A DNA stretch of 33,002 nucleotides from Sulfolobus sp. SCGC AB-777_G06. Its GTDB lineage: Archaea; Thermoproteota; Thermoprotei_A; Sulfolobales; Sulfolobaceae. Made by a program: the position numbers and the translations under genes. Numbering within the stretch: position 1 is the first letter of the stretch; every line of letters starts with the position of its first letter. Below are positions 10,601 to 18,953 of this stretch, piece after piece. The stretch covers positions 1-33,002 of the forward strand of contig QEFN01000007.1 in NCBI GenBank assembly GCA_003086555.1, in the 5' to 3' direction. Below the pieces are notes generated by a model that worked only from the letters and a program-made list of their open reading frames with translations, ran no database searches and was not told where the DNA came from.

Positions 10601-11070
10601 AAATACATTAAACTAATTCTCCTTCTGTCACCATAGCCATAAAGAAGGATAAGTAGGAAAGAGGTGACTAGAGCTACCTCTAGGAATACATAAAGCTCCA
10701 ATAAATTAGTGGAGATGACTACGTAAAGCATAGAAATTGCAAATAACGTGTATAGACCGTAATATAGACTCCATGACTCCTTACCTAACTCGTGGAACTT
10801 TTTCTCCATATATCGCAAGGAGTAATAAGTTGTTACGAGGGCCACTAACAAGATTGTGATCACAAAGGCATAGTTGAAATCGTTTACAGTAAACCCAAAG
10901 CTCCCTATATCGCTCGCTACATAAAACGTATAATAAAGACCGTATCTAAATACAAAATAGACGTTAACTAGGATAGATAATACTGCGATAACCCCGCTTT
11001 GCTTACCTCTAACAAAAAAGGTAATTAAAGCGAGAGTAAAAGATATAATGAAAACAATTAAGGTCAACAT
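7657..11070 (-). CDS. nuoM-nuoL: Fused complex I subunits M and L (NuoM-NuoL)
   Basis: A single 1137-residue frame contains two full antiporter-like subunits. Residues 1 to about 485 are NuoM-like: E131 in the [10 protein letters not shown] helix, K213 in the [10 protein letters not shown] segment, then HGEAPTPIS. About 495-1137 is NuoL-like: E628 in LAGWEGTS, K737 in [10 protein letters not shown], and H762 in [10 protein letters not shown]. The C-terminal extension includes a long amphipathic stretch typical of NuoL. Both halves retain the Glu and Lys residues needed for proton transfer. The join, around [14 protein letters not shown], shows no stop or start relics. The ATG at 11070 has GAGGTGG eight bases upstream (11079-11085). 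It sits between nuoK and nuoN, where separate nuoL and nuoM genes are expected. I infer a genuine fusion, not a sequencing artefact. Confidence 0.9.
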   Translation of the reverse strand: MLTLIVFIISFTLALITFFVRGKQSGVIAVLSILVNVYFVFRYGLYYTFYVASDIGSFGFTVNDFNYAFVITILLVALVTTYYSLRYMEKKFHELGKESWSLYYGLYTLFAISMLYVVISTNLLELYVFLEVALVTSFLLILLYGYGDRRRISLMYFIWTHVGTILTLTSIVILGLTSGKMDIYSSYGVPYDYSTISYAELIFFIGIIGMLIKGAIAGFNIWLPYAHGEAPTPISILLSPNMVGLGIYVVILYYYLFPSFYYLAPIFIGWAIITMIYGGLNALAQRDFKRFLAYSSVSQMGYMLLGASVSFFLGINSTLQVLPLGVLASVLIYVSHGFGKALLFMSAGASITELEERDIEKLGGLYLVSPLHSTLAFIGLLNILGLPPSIGLISEVLLLLAVGQLSGIIGLGWLILLVALLMIAIGVSSAYGTYLFKKVYGGVKEVKKDLDKAYEYTVPMTLIAVVSILFFFFPQLLVNSFMNFVQTLQGSDISLFLITILPALGSLIALLLPRGVNQDVRGVVVTILIGISLVLSVENLVSSLGNPLFSQTQAFTLFGYLVYSSSLIQSIIGVFVSGLAFFISLYSIGYMKEDNVLRRYWGFFGFFVSSMLTVVFADNVLLFLAGWEGTSLASYGLISYWLDDNDRNVVGDFGRKVLGIEYLSRPTTSGIRAMIFTRLADVGLIVGLGYLLLLTSGTQYSGVTLLYQGLFTAIHTVYFLPYGWVILFLILLGGLGKSAQFPLTQWLLTAMTGPTPVSALIHAATMVNLGAILTFLMYPYLLYPDPQTTILMSVMIGITMFTAIYTSTGALAANEQKIILAYSTADQISLMILSSSVGALLASATGNLVFLSSGIIVGLIQMIAHGLYKASLFMNAGSVIHYTENRYVGVFRTLYKKIPSVFILQLIAALNLASVPPLIGFWAHNLIGNLVSDAGLLTLYAIVELLGGVYIIRYIVKTFIWKNGEEVHEEGHIHPLMVVAPAFTVIASIILGLLFIVSIQPYLVSLGLSASYTSLDLISLIGALVGLLLSLGLYLNGIDMGKTPLQPLTNFLYYGWYVNPILDLLGIASFKFAQGLYNDFEHGVIDMGLNVKLPQGIINVGTSLVKVTDTGVLRDYILLYLGGFVVLIFILIIIMGV

Positions 11071-11073
11071 TCT

Positions 11074-11358
11074 TCATTCCACCTCTAAGCTACCTTTAGA
11101 CCTATAATATAGAAATATAGCTGCGAAAGCTACAACAACCTCGATAAGAGCCATACCAATTGCAAAAATAGAGAAAAATATCGGTAAATAAACTTTATTC
11201 AGGAGGGATGAAGCTGAAAAAACCATAAGGATTGACGCGTTAACAATAATCTCAGAGGACAGTAAGATCCTGATTATATTCTTACTATTTACTAAACCGT
11301 AAGCTCCTATACCAAGTAATATTGAGGCTACAGTTAAACCCAAATCACCTAGTATCAT
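11074..11358 (-). CDS. nuoK: Complex I subunit K
   Basis: The 94-residue protein has three predicted membrane helices. It carries the helix-2 Glu in [12 protein letters not shown] and a second Glu in [14 protein letters not shown], both conserved in NuoK and used in proton transfer. It starts at ATG 11358, overlapping the nuoJ stop as ATGA, with AGAGGTGAG about six bases upstream inside nuoJ, so translation is coupled. It ends three bases before the nuoM-nuoL start. The size is normal for NuoK. Confidence 0.93.
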   Translation of the reverse strand: MILGDLGLTVASILLGIGAYGLVNSKNIIRILLSSEIIVNASILMVFSASSLLNKVYLPIFFSIFAIGMALIEVVVAFAAIFLYYRSKGSLEVE

Positions 11359-11864
11359 GTCTTCTCACCTCTAGCAAGGGATAAGGCTTCAATCATAGTA
11401 GTTAATAAGGCTACAATCAGAATGACTGTTGGGAACCAATACTGTTGCAAAAAAATATTTGCAAATTTTACTAAACTGAACACAGTGGACTCCGCTGAGG
11501 CTGGAGATATAGACGAGAACGTCACAAATAGCCCTATGTAAACTAAAGCCCCCACTGTAACAGCGGCTACGCCAGCCCAAGGTATCTGTGCTTCCTTTAC
11601 TTCTAACCCTCTAAATATTACAAGTGATATGGAAAGAAATACTACTGCAGAACCTACGTATAGGAGCAAGTGAAATGCTGAGTAAAAAGCATAGGCCGAC
11701 GGGCTGAGCAGTGCTATAAGTACAGCTATAGCTATTCCTAGAAAGGCAAGCCCTATAGAAGCATAGAATACGTTTCTTTGTCTAGTTATAAATATTGCTG
11801 AAGCTATGCTTAATATTGAAAATAGAAGAAATAATACTAATTGAAGATCATTCGTCTGGAACAT
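11355..11864 (-). CDS. nuoJ: Complex I subunit J
   Basis: The 169-residue membrane protein has five predicted helices and segments such as [17 protein letters not shown] and [20 protein letters not shown] that fit NuoJ of the complex I membrane arm. It starts at ATG 11864, 17 bases inside the 3' end of nuoI, and its stop overlaps the nuoK start. Sequence conservation of this subunit is low, so operon position supports the call as much as the motifs do. Confidence 0.88.
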   Translation of the reverse strand: MFQTNDLQLVLFLLFSILSIASAIFITRQRNVFYASIGLAFLGIAIAVLIALLSPSAYAFYSAFHLLLYVGSAVVFLSISLVIFRGLEVKEAQIPWAGVAAVTVGALVYIGLFVTFSSISPASAESTVFSLVKFANIFLQQYWFPTVILIVALLTTMIEALSLARGEKT

Positions 11865-12375
11865 ATCTTATCCCCTTCTTTTCATCTATTATCGCTTTCA
11901 CTTTCTTTACGACACCTTCTACTGGGGCTGGCTCATCGAAATCTTGACTAAACCTATCTGGTCTAAACACTAGATCTCTTCTATTAGTAAATGTAGCATC
12001 GTGAACTCTAGTCTCCTTAAGAGCATCTACTGGACATACATCTACGCAGAAACCACAAAACACACACCTCCCATAGTTGATACTTGGTAACTTTTTACCC
12101 TCCTCAGTGACCATTTTCATAGCGTCTGCTGGACAGATTAATGCACATAAAGTACAACCTATACATATGTCCTTGTAAAGCCTTATCATTCCTCTATAAC
12201 CAGTAGGCAGACTCAATGACTCTTCTGGGTACTTTATTGTTATCCTCTGCGGAGATATCATATATTTAAGCCCTGCACCTACTGCTTGAAGATGATCTGT
12301 GAAGAGCCTAAAGGGATTCTCCTTTTTATATTCTTTAATTTTCGGGTTTTGTTCCTTTACCTTATCCATATCCAT
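11848..12375 (-). CDS. nuoI: Complex I subunit I, two [4Fe-4S] clusters
   Basis: This ferredoxin-type subunit of about 175 residues has two classic cluster motifs, [12 protein letters not shown] and [12 protein letters not shown], which bind the N6a/N6b [4Fe-4S] centres and pass electrons toward the quinone site. The frame is open upstream to 12432, but that part lies inside nuoH; the natural start is the MDMDK pair of ATGs (12375 or 12369), preceded by GGTGGTGGG. With 12375 the overlap with nuoH is 19 bases. In archaea lacking NuoEFG, the electron donor to this peripheral arm is not the NADH module. Confidence 0.92.
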   Translation of the reverse strand: MDMDKVKEQNPKIKEYKKENPFRLFTDHLQAVGAGLKYMISPQRITIKYPEESLSLPTGYRGMIRLYKDICIGCTLCALICPADAMKMVTEEGKKLPSINYGRCVFCGFCVDVCPVDALKETRVHDATFTNRRDLVFRPDRFSQDFDEPAPVEGVVKKVKAIIDEKKGIRYVPDE

Positions 12376-13427
12376 CCCACCACCAAACCTAAAATAATTG
12401 AGGCAAAAGCTACGGGTAATAAATACTTCCAAGACCCACGTAGGGCTTGGTCTAACCTGTATCTACCATAAACACCCCTTAAAAAAACTGAAAACCATAA
12501 AACTAATATTGCCTTTATTGACGTGATTAATGCTCCAGGTAGTCCTGAAAGAGGTGCCCAACCACCCAAAAACAGATCAGCAAATATGAAAGAATAAGCA
12601 AATGTGGCTATGTAACCTCCACCCATAGCTAGAACAAACAAGAAACCGCTATACTCTGTTGCAGGCCCTAGCACTAACTCAGTATCAGCCTCTACAATGT
12701 CAAATGGAAACCTACCAGTGCCCATTATCATCCCTACAAAGAACACTAAAGCCGCTAATGGATTAGCTATGATACCTGGAATTCCAGTAGCTACCACTCT
12801 TGCTATATCTAAAGTGTGGTACTCTAGGGCTATTGCTACAACTGCCATGAGTATTAGAACGTCGTAAGATACAGACAATAACGATTCCCTAACAGCACCT
12901 AAAATAGCAAATCTGTTATTCGTAGCCCAAGCTTGTAGAAGTATAAATATTGGAATTATAGCCAATATGCCAAGCACTAGAACCATATTATACTCGACAA
13001 AGTAACCCACTAAAACCCCTTGTCCTATTTCGGGGTCGTAAAAATCATAATAATAGGGCGATAAAACAGAACCGCTTTGTGGTATTGATGAAAACGGAAT
13101 TAACACCATTGGTATAAAACTGAATGCTAATGGTAATATAGGGGCTAATACGTACAGAGTGGGATTTACTCCGTTGGGTATTATTATTTCTGAGAACACT
13201 ATTCTAATTGCGTCTGCTACTAGTTGTAATAATCCTCCTGTCCTCTTGGAGACGTATAATGGACCTATCCTCATCTGCACTCTCGCAGCTGCTTTTCTCT
13301 CAAACCATATGGTTACCAATAGTATTACTGTAGTAAATATTAGCCCCGGGAATATTATTACTGCAAAAAATGAAGGGTAAAAGAGATAGAACTTTATCAA
13401 ACTAATTATATGGGAAAGGGACAACAT
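12357..13427 (-). CDS. nuoH: Complex I subunit H
   Basis: The 356-residue protein has about eight membrane helices. Family motifs include [14 protein letters not shown] near residue 43, [13 protein letters not shown] in the middle and a basic [10 protein letters not shown] segment near the C-terminus. NuoH forms much of the quinone cavity at the junction of the two arms. The start ATG at 13427 shares one base with the nuoD stop (TAATG), with GGAGG upstream in nuoD. Its 3' end overlaps the start of nuoI. Confidence 0.94.
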   Translation of the reverse strand: MLSLSHIISLIKFYLFYPSFFAVIIFPGLIFTTVILLVTIWFERKAAARVQMRIGPLYVSKRTGGLLQLVADAIRIVFSEIIIPNGVNPTLYVLAPILPLAFSFIPMVLIPFSSIPQSGSVLSPYYYDFYDPEIGQGVLVGYFVEYNMVLVLGILAIIPIFILLQAWATNNRFAILGAVRESLLSVSYDVLILMAVVAIALEYHTLDIARVVATGIPGIIANPLAALVFFVGMIMGTGRFPFDIVEADTELVLGPATEYSGFLFVLAMGGGYIATFAYSFIFADLFLGGWAPLSGLPGALITSIKAILVLWFSVFLRGVYGRYRLDQALRGSWKYLLPVAFASIILGLVVGWIWIR

Positions 13428-14632
13428 TACCTATCCGCCTCCGGTGGGAAGTAATCCAAACTACCGTAAATTGCAACTAAATCTGCATATCTAGCGCCTT
13501 TAGCTAACTGCTTAAACACGTAAATCATACGATACGAAGGTGTTATTATCCTTAGCCTATAAGGTTTAGGTGAGCCGTCGCTTACTATATAATATAATAG
13601 TTCACCCCTAGCTGCCTCTACCCTACTTACAGCTTCCCCCTTAGGAGGTCTAAATGATGCATAATATCCAGGGAATACTATTTTTTTCTGACCTTCCCAC
13701 CATTTCTTTAACCTAGTTGGGGGAATTTGTTTAAAGAATCTATCACTTAGAATGTTACCCTCCGGAATTTCCTTTATAATTTGTTCAATCATCCTCATAC
13801 TCTGCTCAACTTCTTCGAACCTGACCAATAGCCTAGCATAAGCATCACCTTCTTTATAAACGGGTATCTCAAAGTCTAGCTTACTATATGCTGCATAAGG
13901 CTCTATCTTCCGTACGTCATAATATACACCAGAAGCCCTAAGGTTAGGACCTACAGCTCCCCATTTTATCGCATTTTCATTAGTCATCACTCCAACGTTT
14001 TCTAATCTACTCCTTATATTAGGATTATTAACGAATATCTTATACCAGTCCTTAATTTTCCTTCTTTGATAAGCTAGGGCTTTTTCGATCATCTCCTTTA
14101 TTGCTGGGGTCAAATCTCTCCTGACCCCGCCTGGGATAACATAGGAATTGGTAACTCTTGCCCCGGTTAAAGCTTGAAGTATCTCTACCCACACTTCTCT
14201 ATCTCCAAACCCCCACATGAATGCCGTTGAGTGACCTAAGAAAATCCCAAGAATACCCGTACCGTAGAGGTGACTTGCTATTCTGTTTATCTCTGCAGCA
14301 AGAGACCTTAGGTACTGCGCCCTTTCAGGGACATCTACCCCTAATATTTTCTCTAAGGCAAGTATGTACCCCAAGTTCATGTGGATTGAATCCAGTATAG
14401 CAGGCCTTTCGACCAAAGGAATCAAGTGCATATAGTTCCTTATTTCGCTTAGTTTTTCCACCGCTCTATGCACATATCCTACGTCTAAATCTATGTCCTC
14501 AATAATATCACCGCTAAGTTTTACATAGATTCTCATATGCCCTGAACCAGGGTGCTGAGGACCTACGTTAAGCTCTCCTTGTACTGGAATAATATCCACT
14601 TGTAGACCTGAAGGTTCAGGCTGACTTGTCAA
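13427..14632 (-). CDS. nuoD: Complex I 49-kDa-type subunit D
   Basis: The 401-residue protein has the quinone-site loop [11 protein letters not shown] near residues 24-34, the [10 protein letters not shown] helix, and [13 protein letters not shown]. It ends in FPPEADR, the counterpart of the usual GEVDR tail. NuoD is homologous to the large subunit of NiFe hydrogenases without the metal-binding Cys residues and provides part of the ubiquinone-binding pocket. The start is TTG at 14632, 17 bases inside nuoC, and the stop shares a base with nuoH. The alternative of a start further inside would remove family-conserved N-terminal sequence. Confidence 0.93.
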   Translation of the reverse strand: MTSQPEPSGLQVDIIPVQGELNVGPQHPGSGHMRIYVKLSGDIIEDIDLDVGYVHRAVEKLSEIRNYMHLIPLVERPAILDSIHMNLGYILALEKILGVDVPERAQYLRSLAAEINRIASHLYGTGILGIFLGHSTAFMWGFGDREVWVEILQALTGARVTNSYVIPGGVRRDLTPAIKEMIEKALAYQRRKIKDWYKIFVNNPNIRSRLENVGVMTNENAIKWGAVGPNLRASGVYYDVRKIEPYAAYSKLDFEIPVYKEGDAYARLLVRFEEVEQSMRMIEQIIKEIPEGNILSDRFFKQIPPTRLKKWWEGQKKIVFPGYYASFRPPKGEAVSRVEAARGELLYYIVSDGSPKPYRLRIITPSYRMIYVFKQLAKGARYADLVAIYGSLDYFPPEADR

Positions 14633-15122
14633 TAAACAACCCCTCCTGTTTTAATTTAAAGCTCTTCCTCAGTGGATATACTCCTTCAAAGTCTTCATCT
14701 AAAAATAACCTTTTCAACTCAGGATGGCCTTCAAATATAATCCCTAGCATTTCGTAAGTTTCCCTCTCACCAGTCCACACACTTTCCCAGATGGAATAAA
14801 GGGAAGGAAATTTAGGATCTTTGTAGCTAGTTTTAGACTTAACGGCTAATATAACTTTAGTGAGCTCAGGAACAGAATAAGAAGATACATGATAAACTAC
14901 CTCAAATTGGCTCTGCTCGGGATAATCAATCCCTGTTACACTCTTAACGTGATCAAATCCTATTTCTTTTAGATAACTGGCTACTTGAATGATTTTAGAT
15001 TTGTCTACCTCTACATATCCTCTCGTATCTGATTCGGCTTTTCCAGTAACCTTAAACTTTCCAATTAGGTCTTGAATAACCTTTGAGAGAAGAGACTGAG
15101 GAACTTGCTGTGAAGACGACAT
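14616..15122 (-). CDS. nuoC: Complex I 30-kDa-type subunit C
   Basis: The 168-residue protein contains the family signature [17 protein letters not shown] and a downstream [11 protein letters not shown]...YPLRK-like segment, marking the hydrophilic NuoC of the peripheral arm. It is separate from NuoD, unlike the fused NuoCD of enterobacteria. The ATG at 15122 is fixed by a near-perfect Shine-Dalgarno site GGAGGTGAT (15126-15134) that also contains the nuoA stop codon. Its 3' end overlaps nuoD by 17 bases. Confidence 0.92.
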   Translation of the reverse strand: MSSSQQVPQSLLSKVIQDLIGKFKVTGKAESDTRGYVEVDKSKIIQVASYLKEIGFDHVKSVTGIDYPEQSQFEVVYHVSSYSVPELTKVILAVKSKTSYKDPKFPSLYSIWESVWTGERETYEMLGIIFEGHPELKRLFLDEDFEGVYPLRKSFKLKQEGLFIDKSA

Positions 15123-15125
15123 TAT

Positions 15126-15134
15126 ATCACCTCC
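15126..15134 (-). promoter_or_regulatory. Strong Shine-Dalgarno site fixing the nuoC start
   Basis: On the minus strand the sequence reads GGAGGTGAT, full complementarity to the usual archaeal 16S rRNA 3' end. It ends three bases before the nuoC ATG and includes the TGA of nuoA. It confirms that nuoC follows nuoA directly, with no room for nuoB. Confidence 0.8.
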
Positions 15135-15516
15135 TAATTAACCAATACTGTATTATATTAACTTGCTTTACTGCATAGTACAGAACCGGATAAAGGACAG
15201 TTATAGTTGTAAACACTATTATTAGGAGATTCCTAAGCAGTATAAACGAGGTAAAGTAGGATGCCTCAGATATCGAGAACAAAAGAACAATGATCGGTTC
15301 AATTGAGGTGTATACTAGTAAGTACCCATAATACTGAAGGGGAAACCAAAGCCTACCTTCTCCGAAGGGAATGTTGCCGGCTTCAAATCTACTGACCTTT
15401 AAAGGGTTAAATTTCCCCTCTACAGCTAGAGATAGAACCTTATATCCGCCATAACCTGCAGCTAAGAATAGCACGAGAGGGAGACCAAAGGCTAGAATTG
15501 CCTGCGTAAAGGCCAT
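15127..15516 (-). CDS. nuoA: Complex I subunit A
   Basis: The 129-residue protein has three membrane helices and the NuoA features [19 protein letters not shown] (a Glu-Gly-rich loop near residues 40-57) and a central acidic helix. It is the first gene of the complex I operon. The ATG at 15516 is supported by sequence. A GGTGAT-type motif (15535-15541) lies 18 bases upstream, unusually far for ribosome binding. The next gene is nuoC, not nuoB. The A+T-rich 130 bases upstream contain TATA candidates near 15573-15582 and 15594-15601. Confidence 0.9.
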   Translation of the reverse strand: MAFTQAILAFGLPLVLFLAAGYGGYKVLSLAVEGKFNPLKVSRFEAGNIPFGEGRLWFPLQYYGYLLVYTSIEPIIVLLFSISEASYFTSFILLRNLLIIVFTTITVLYPVLYYAVKQVNIIQYWLIRR

Positions 15517-15572
15517 CAGGAATATTCTAATTTTATCACCTAAAATACCTTTCTATCAATTGTTAGGAAAAG

Positions 15573-15601
15573 ATAACATAAACTAAAAAAGAGATTTAAA
15601 C
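15573..15601 (-). promoter_or_regulatory. Probable promoter of the complex I operon
   Basis: Two TATA-like stretches on the minus strand, GTTTAAATC and TTTATGTTA, lie 60-85 bases upstream of nuoA. Either would give a transcript with a 35-55-base leader carrying the AGGTGAT motif at 15535-15541. I cannot tell which is used. Confidence 0.4.
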
Positions 15602-15646
15602 TAAAGCTCTCTATTTCTGTTCATTACTACTTGAAGATAAGACTAA

Positions 15647-16402
15647 TTAATGTGATAGTTTTGAATTTTGTATACATTTATAAATCCCTTCTTTCGGGAC
15701 TCCTTCTATACAACGCCTCGATATAAACTCCGTCCTCTCGTTTATTGAGTCAAGAGTTATCGGCGTGTCACGTATAAAGTTCTCGTGAATTATACAATTC
15801 GGCCCAGCATAACGGAATAGTCTAGGGTGTACTTTCTTCACTTCTTCGAGCATCTTCCATGCTACCTGACGTATCTCCCACTGTGCCCTCGAACACAAAC
15901 GTAGGGCAAAGAAGTTGTAAAGTTCTCGTGCGTTCATGGTCACAACAACGTTCGTGTTGACACCGTTCGGTAAAACGTAACGGGCATCTTCTTCAGGTAC
16001 ACCAGCTTCTAGGAGTTTATAATAGTAGTTATATGCTTCTCTATACGCTTCCTCTACAGTTTGCCAAGCCCGATTCTTAGTAGAAGGCGGTATAACAGGC
16101 TGATAATATTCGTCGACTGGTTTTGCAAAGCGATGACTCATTTGAGTATACGAAGCGATACGGTGCCTTACAAGTTGATGAGACGCTACTCTTGAAATAC
16201 CTTCAAGTGAGAAAGTGTATACACTATGTTCAAGCACAGACCAATATCCGTGAACTATTGCATCCCTTATCCATTCCTCTATTTCTTCATCACTCATCGT
16301 TTGTGCATGATACTCCCACCCTTTTCTTGACCTACTCATTTTTGCTGCAATTGCAATAGTTCTCTCTCCATCAACTGTATAAGAAACTAACGTGACTTTC
16401 AT
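15647..16402 (-). CDS. thyX: Flavin-dependent thymidylate synthase ThyX
   Basis: The 251-residue protein has the ThyX signature as [13 protein letters not shown] at residues 79-91 (family RHRxxSxxxxSxR), with further conserved segments such as VLPNGVNTN and [12 protein letters not shown]. ThyX methylates dUMP to dTMP using methylene-tetrahydrofolate (or an archaeal folate analogue), FAD and NADPH, replacing ThyA. The ATG at 16402 follows a TATA box (16427-16436) by about 30 bases, so the mRNA is likely leaderless. It is monocistronic, upstream of the nuo operon on the same strand. Confidence 0.95.
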   Translation of the reverse strand: MKVTLVSYTVDGERTIAIAAKMSRSRKGWEYHAQTMSDEEIEEWIRDAIVHGYWSVLEHSVYTFSLEGISRVASHQLVRHRIASYTQMSHRFAKPVDEYYQPVIPPSTKNRAWQTVEEAYREAYNYYYKLLEAGVPEEDARYVLPNGVNTNVVVTMNARELYNFFALRLCSRAQWEIRQVAWKMLEEVKKVHPRLFRYAGPNCIIHENFIRDTPITLDSINERTEFISRRCIEGVPKEGIYKCIQNSKLSH

Positions 16403-16426
16403 TTATATACAAACTTACTCATTATC

Positions 16427-16436
16427 TAAAATATAT
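16427..16436 (-). promoter_or_regulatory. TATA box for thyX
   Basis: The minus strand reads GATATATTTT about 30 bases upstream of the thyX ATG, the spacing expected for a leaderless Sulfolobales transcript. Confidence 0.6.
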
Positions 16437-16495
16437 CGTTTTTCTGTCAATATTACCTTATTTAGCATCTTTTAAAAGAAACATAGAATAAAAAT

Positions 16496-16834
16496 TTAAC
16501 TTGTTATAGAGCTTAATTTCTCTACGAGCCTGGTGAGAATTGCAGAGTTCTTCTCAGCATCTTTCTCAGTTTGTTCTAATGCCTTTTTAACTTCTTCATT
16601 GTCACCCGCTTTTGACATCCTCTGTTTATATACTACTATTTTGTTTAACTCGTCTTGAAGCGAATCAAGAACTATGTTCATTGTGTCTTGGCTAACTCTT
16701 GCTGTTTTGAGTGCTTTCTCTTTTAGGCACGTGAAGTGTACTACTGCTTTATTTGATAAAAAGGTGAATAATTCGTCCCAGTATATTGGATTCCCGCATA
16801 GCCCGCAGCTCCATTTAGTTTGTGGTCTACTCAT
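16496..16834 (-). CDS. DUF2175-type zinc-ribbon protein
   Basis: The 112-residue protein starts with a zinc-binding module, C10-GL-C13 and H33/C36 in [11 protein letters not shown] mostly helical, charged C-terminal part (about 38-112) looks able to form a coiled coil. This fits DUF2175/COG4847, a small archaeal family of unknown function. It diverges from the thioredoxin-like gene at 16879 with 44 bases between starts. I do not know its role. Confidence 0.7.
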   Translation of the reverse strand: MSRPQTKWSCGLCGNPIYWDELFTFLSNKAVVHFTCLKEKALKTARVSQDTMNIVLDSLQDELNKIVVYKQRMSKAGDNEEVKKALEQTEKDAEKNSAILTRLVEKLSSITS

Positions 16835-16847
16835 TAGAGAGAGTAAG

Positions 16848-16864
16848 TTATTAAACTGAAATAA
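16848..16864. promoter_or_regulatory. Divergent promoter region with two TATA-like boxes
   Basis: TTATTAAA at 16848-16855 lies about 28 bases before the ATG at 16879 on the plus strand. CTTATTTC on the minus strand (about 16857-16864) lies a similar distance before the ATG at 16834. Both genes are therefore probably leaderless. Confidence 0.5.
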
Positions 16865-16878
16865 GCATTACGGTATGT

Positions 16879-18039
16879 ATGATATCCGAAAAGACACTGG
16901 CTGACGCAAAATTCTATGGAAAATTATTAGCTATATTCTTTGCTTCTGACAAATGTAATGTATGTGACGAATTGTTTGAAAAGATAAGTAAATTACAAAT
17001 AGCACAGAAGTTTTATTTGATAAAATTAAACTCAATAGAGTACTTACAATACACAGTAAGGTATAGTAGAGGCATAATACCATCTATAGGAATAATAAGC
17101 CCTGACGGTAGACTATTAGGAATAATAGAATCAGAAAACGTAAATTATATAGAGGATAGACTAAGAGATATTTATTCAAATAGGGACAAGATTGTGGGAA
17201 TATTACCCACAGTACCGCAAAGAGTAGAGGATGTTAACCCGGTAGAATTTTATGATATCCTCAATTACGCTATTGATGGTAATCCAATAGACTTCAGAGG
17301 TGTTGAGTTTCTTAAGTTTTATTCTAGACTACATAAAGAATACGAGAAAATCTTAAAACTAGTCACACCTGCAGACCCAGTTGCAGATTTTTTATTATCT
17401 GGAAAGAAGCCGAATTTGGATGAAAAATACACCTCTAATCTAGCGTTAAATGTGATCTTGGGAATTGAGACTGATGAATATTCTAAAAAGCTAATGGAAA
17501 GAATTAAGGAAGACGGAAGCGTTGTAAGGAGTAGTAGAGAAGAGGTCTCCGGTCTTTTAATAGACCAGGCTATGGTAGGCAATGCACTACTAACGTTGTA
17601 TCAAAACTCCTTTAACGATAGTTACCTTAGCCTAGCTATTAAAGTAGCTGAATGGATATTGAATAACTTAGCTGATAATTTGGGTTTCAGAGATTGTAAA
17701 GCAGAAAATGACCTTGTGAAACTACCGGTTTACGAACCTATTGCTAACTCTGAAGCTGCAATATTTTTTGCAAGATTATGGGCTGTAACTGATGACCAAA
17801 AGTACTTAGAAAATGCTAAGAAAGCTATGAACATAAGCTACACTTTAGGTACTGATATAAGGGCTTTGTCAAGAGTAGCTATAGCCTATCTCAAGATAAA
17901 CGAACTAATAAAGAGTAAAGAAAAAGTGCCTGATGACATAAGGGTGGAAATCGTTAAAGATAACGGATGCCTGGATTTAGAGTTTAAGTTTAAGGACAAG
18001 TGTTATAAAAGTATTGAAGAAATAAAGAGTACAATCTAA
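16879..18039 (+). CDS. Short Spata20/YyaL-like thioredoxin-fold protein
   Basis: The 386-residue protein begins with a thioredoxin-like domain (about 1-115) holding C26-NV-C29, in the style of the DUF255 domain that starts Spata20/YyaL proteins. After a linker, an alpha-helical region (about 175-355) with QAMVGNALLTLYQNSF and SEAAIFFARLW resembles the helical-toroid (six-hairpin glycosidase-like) half. Family members are usually about 600-700 residues, so this is a shortened version. Its biochemical function is unknown; a redox role is inferred from the CxxC pair. The two-residue spacing and Asn-Val between the Cys are atypical for classic thioredoxin (CGPC). Confidence 0.65.
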   Translation: MISEKTLADAKFYGKLLAIFFASDKCNVCDELFEKISKLQIAQKFYLIKLNSIEYLQYTVRYSRGIIPSIGIISPDGRLLGIIESENVNYIEDRLRDIYSNRDKIVGILPTVPQRVEDVNPVEFYDILNYAIDGNPIDFRGVEFLKFYSRLHKEYEKILKLVTPADPVADFLLSGKKPNLDEKYTSNLALNVILGIETDEYSKKLMERIKEDGSVVRSSREEVSGLLIDQAMVGNALLTLYQNSFNDSYLSLAIKVAEWILNNLADNLGFRDCKAENDLVKLPVYEPIANSEAAIFFARLWAVTDDQKYLENAKKAMNISYTLGTDIRALSRVAIAYLKINELIKSKEKVPDDIRVEIVKDNGCLDLEFKFKDKCYKSIEEIKSTI

Positions 18040-18042
18040 TTT

Positions 18043-18747
18043 TCAGAGCTTTGTATAGATTTTATATACATATTTAGCTAATTGCCTTCCTGAACCCCCT
18101 TCACACACAGTCCTAAAAGCTCTGAATTTATCAACAGTCTCTACTTTGCTCACATACTCAAATCCGTAGTTTCTAAGGGTAGACGGCGCGTAAACTGAAG
18201 ATATCCCGCTCAAAATCAGGTGGTCAGCTGATATCCTCTTAAGTATACTCTCCGTATAACCTGCTACCAATGCAGAAGCAAATATAACAGCAGTATTACA
18301 TGTCTCGGAAGTCAGTGAGGAATACGGTTTTATTATTACTTTGCCGAGGTTCTGAGTCTCGGGGTTTCTAAAATCATAAATAATGATCGAGGAGAATTTG
18401 TTGGTTTCTACCATAGGGGAGTAGCCAAATAGGCAAAGTTTATTTCCTTCCATAACATCCAATGGATCGCCCCTTTCAAAGGTCGGTAAAACACTTATCG
18501 CGTTTAACACCGATAATGCTACCGACCTCTCTAGCGGGTTTGAAGTCAGTTTTTCTACTACCTCTTCAGCTTCTTTACCCATTATTTCTCCACTCATACT
18601 ATTTTCTCCGTCTAGTATTGTGTGAGAAATCCCAAGATTTCCGTCACTAAGTAGGCTTGCTGTAAAGGCAACACCTATACACGAATTTGTTATTTTTTTG
18701 CCTTTTAATGCAAACCGTAACTCATTTATTATCTCATCTAAAATCAT
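18043..18747 (-). CDS. DUF4213/DUF364 putative metal-chelation protein
   Basis: The 234-residue protein matches the two-part layout of this family: an enolase-N-like first part (about 1-90) and a Rossmann-like DUF364 second part (about 95-234) with LCLFGYSP, LILSGISSVYAPSTL and the C-terminal RTVCEGGSGRQL. Members are annotated as putative heavy-metal chelation proteins, largely from structure and context, so the function is uncertain. The ATG is at 18747. It is convergent with the thioredoxin-like gene, with three bases between the stops. Confidence 0.65.
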   Translation of the reverse strand: MILDEIINELRFALKGKKITNSCIGVAFTASLLSDGNLGISHTILDGENSMSGEIMGKEAEEVVEKLTSNPLERSVALSVLNAISVLPTFERGDPLDVMEGNKLCLFGYSPMVETNKFSSIIIYDFRNPETQNLGKVIIKPYSSLTSETCNTAVIFASALVAGYTESILKRISADHLILSGISSVYAPSTLRNYGFEYVSKVETVDKFRAFRTVCEGGSGRQLAKYVYKIYTKL

Positions 18748-18847
18748 TACTTACTTAATGATCTTGAAAAGTAAAAAATGAAATGATTACCTCACAGATG
18801 AGGATGTTCCACCCCTTGCGATCGATGAGCTAAACCCGCAAAGACTG

Positions 18848-18895
18848 ATGATGAAGTGGGAAGAACCTGAGAAGTGAAGAACGCTCCTTGTCTGA
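18848..18895 (+). ncRNA. Candidate C/D-box guide sRNA
   Basis: Box C ATGATGA (18848-18854) is perfect. A 12-nt guide follows (18855-18866), then D' CTGA (18867-18870), a 3-base gap, C' GTGAAGA (18874-18880, one mismatch), an 11-nt guide (18881-18891) and D CTGA (18892-18895), followed by T-rich sequence. This box order and spacing is the archaeal dual-guide layout that directs 2'-O-methylation through L7Ae, Nop5 and fibrillarin. It fills the gap between the DUF364 gene and the SQR-like gene. The rRNA or tRNA targets cannot be assigned here. Confidence 0.65.
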
Positions 18896-18953
18896 TTTTA
18901 GCTTAATTTATTACCTCTTATGTTATAAATTATTGACGTGATGACACCGGGCA

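Noticed and set aside
12376..12432. N-terminal extension of nuoI
   Set aside because: This part lies inside nuoH, encodes no family-conserved sequence, and a better start pair with a Shine-Dalgarno-like stretch lies at 12369-12375.
15517..15546. A nuoA start upstream of 15516 to match the Shine-Dalgarno motif
   Set aside because: The only in-frame codons at a suitable distance are ATT, ATA or CTG; ATG at 15516 gives a normal NuoA N-terminus.
18796..18848. A second, overlapping C/D RNA using CGATGA (18823-18828) and CTGA (18845-18848)
   Set aside because: The C box is poor, the guide would be 16 nt, and its D box would overlap the perfect C box of the better candidate at 18848-18895.
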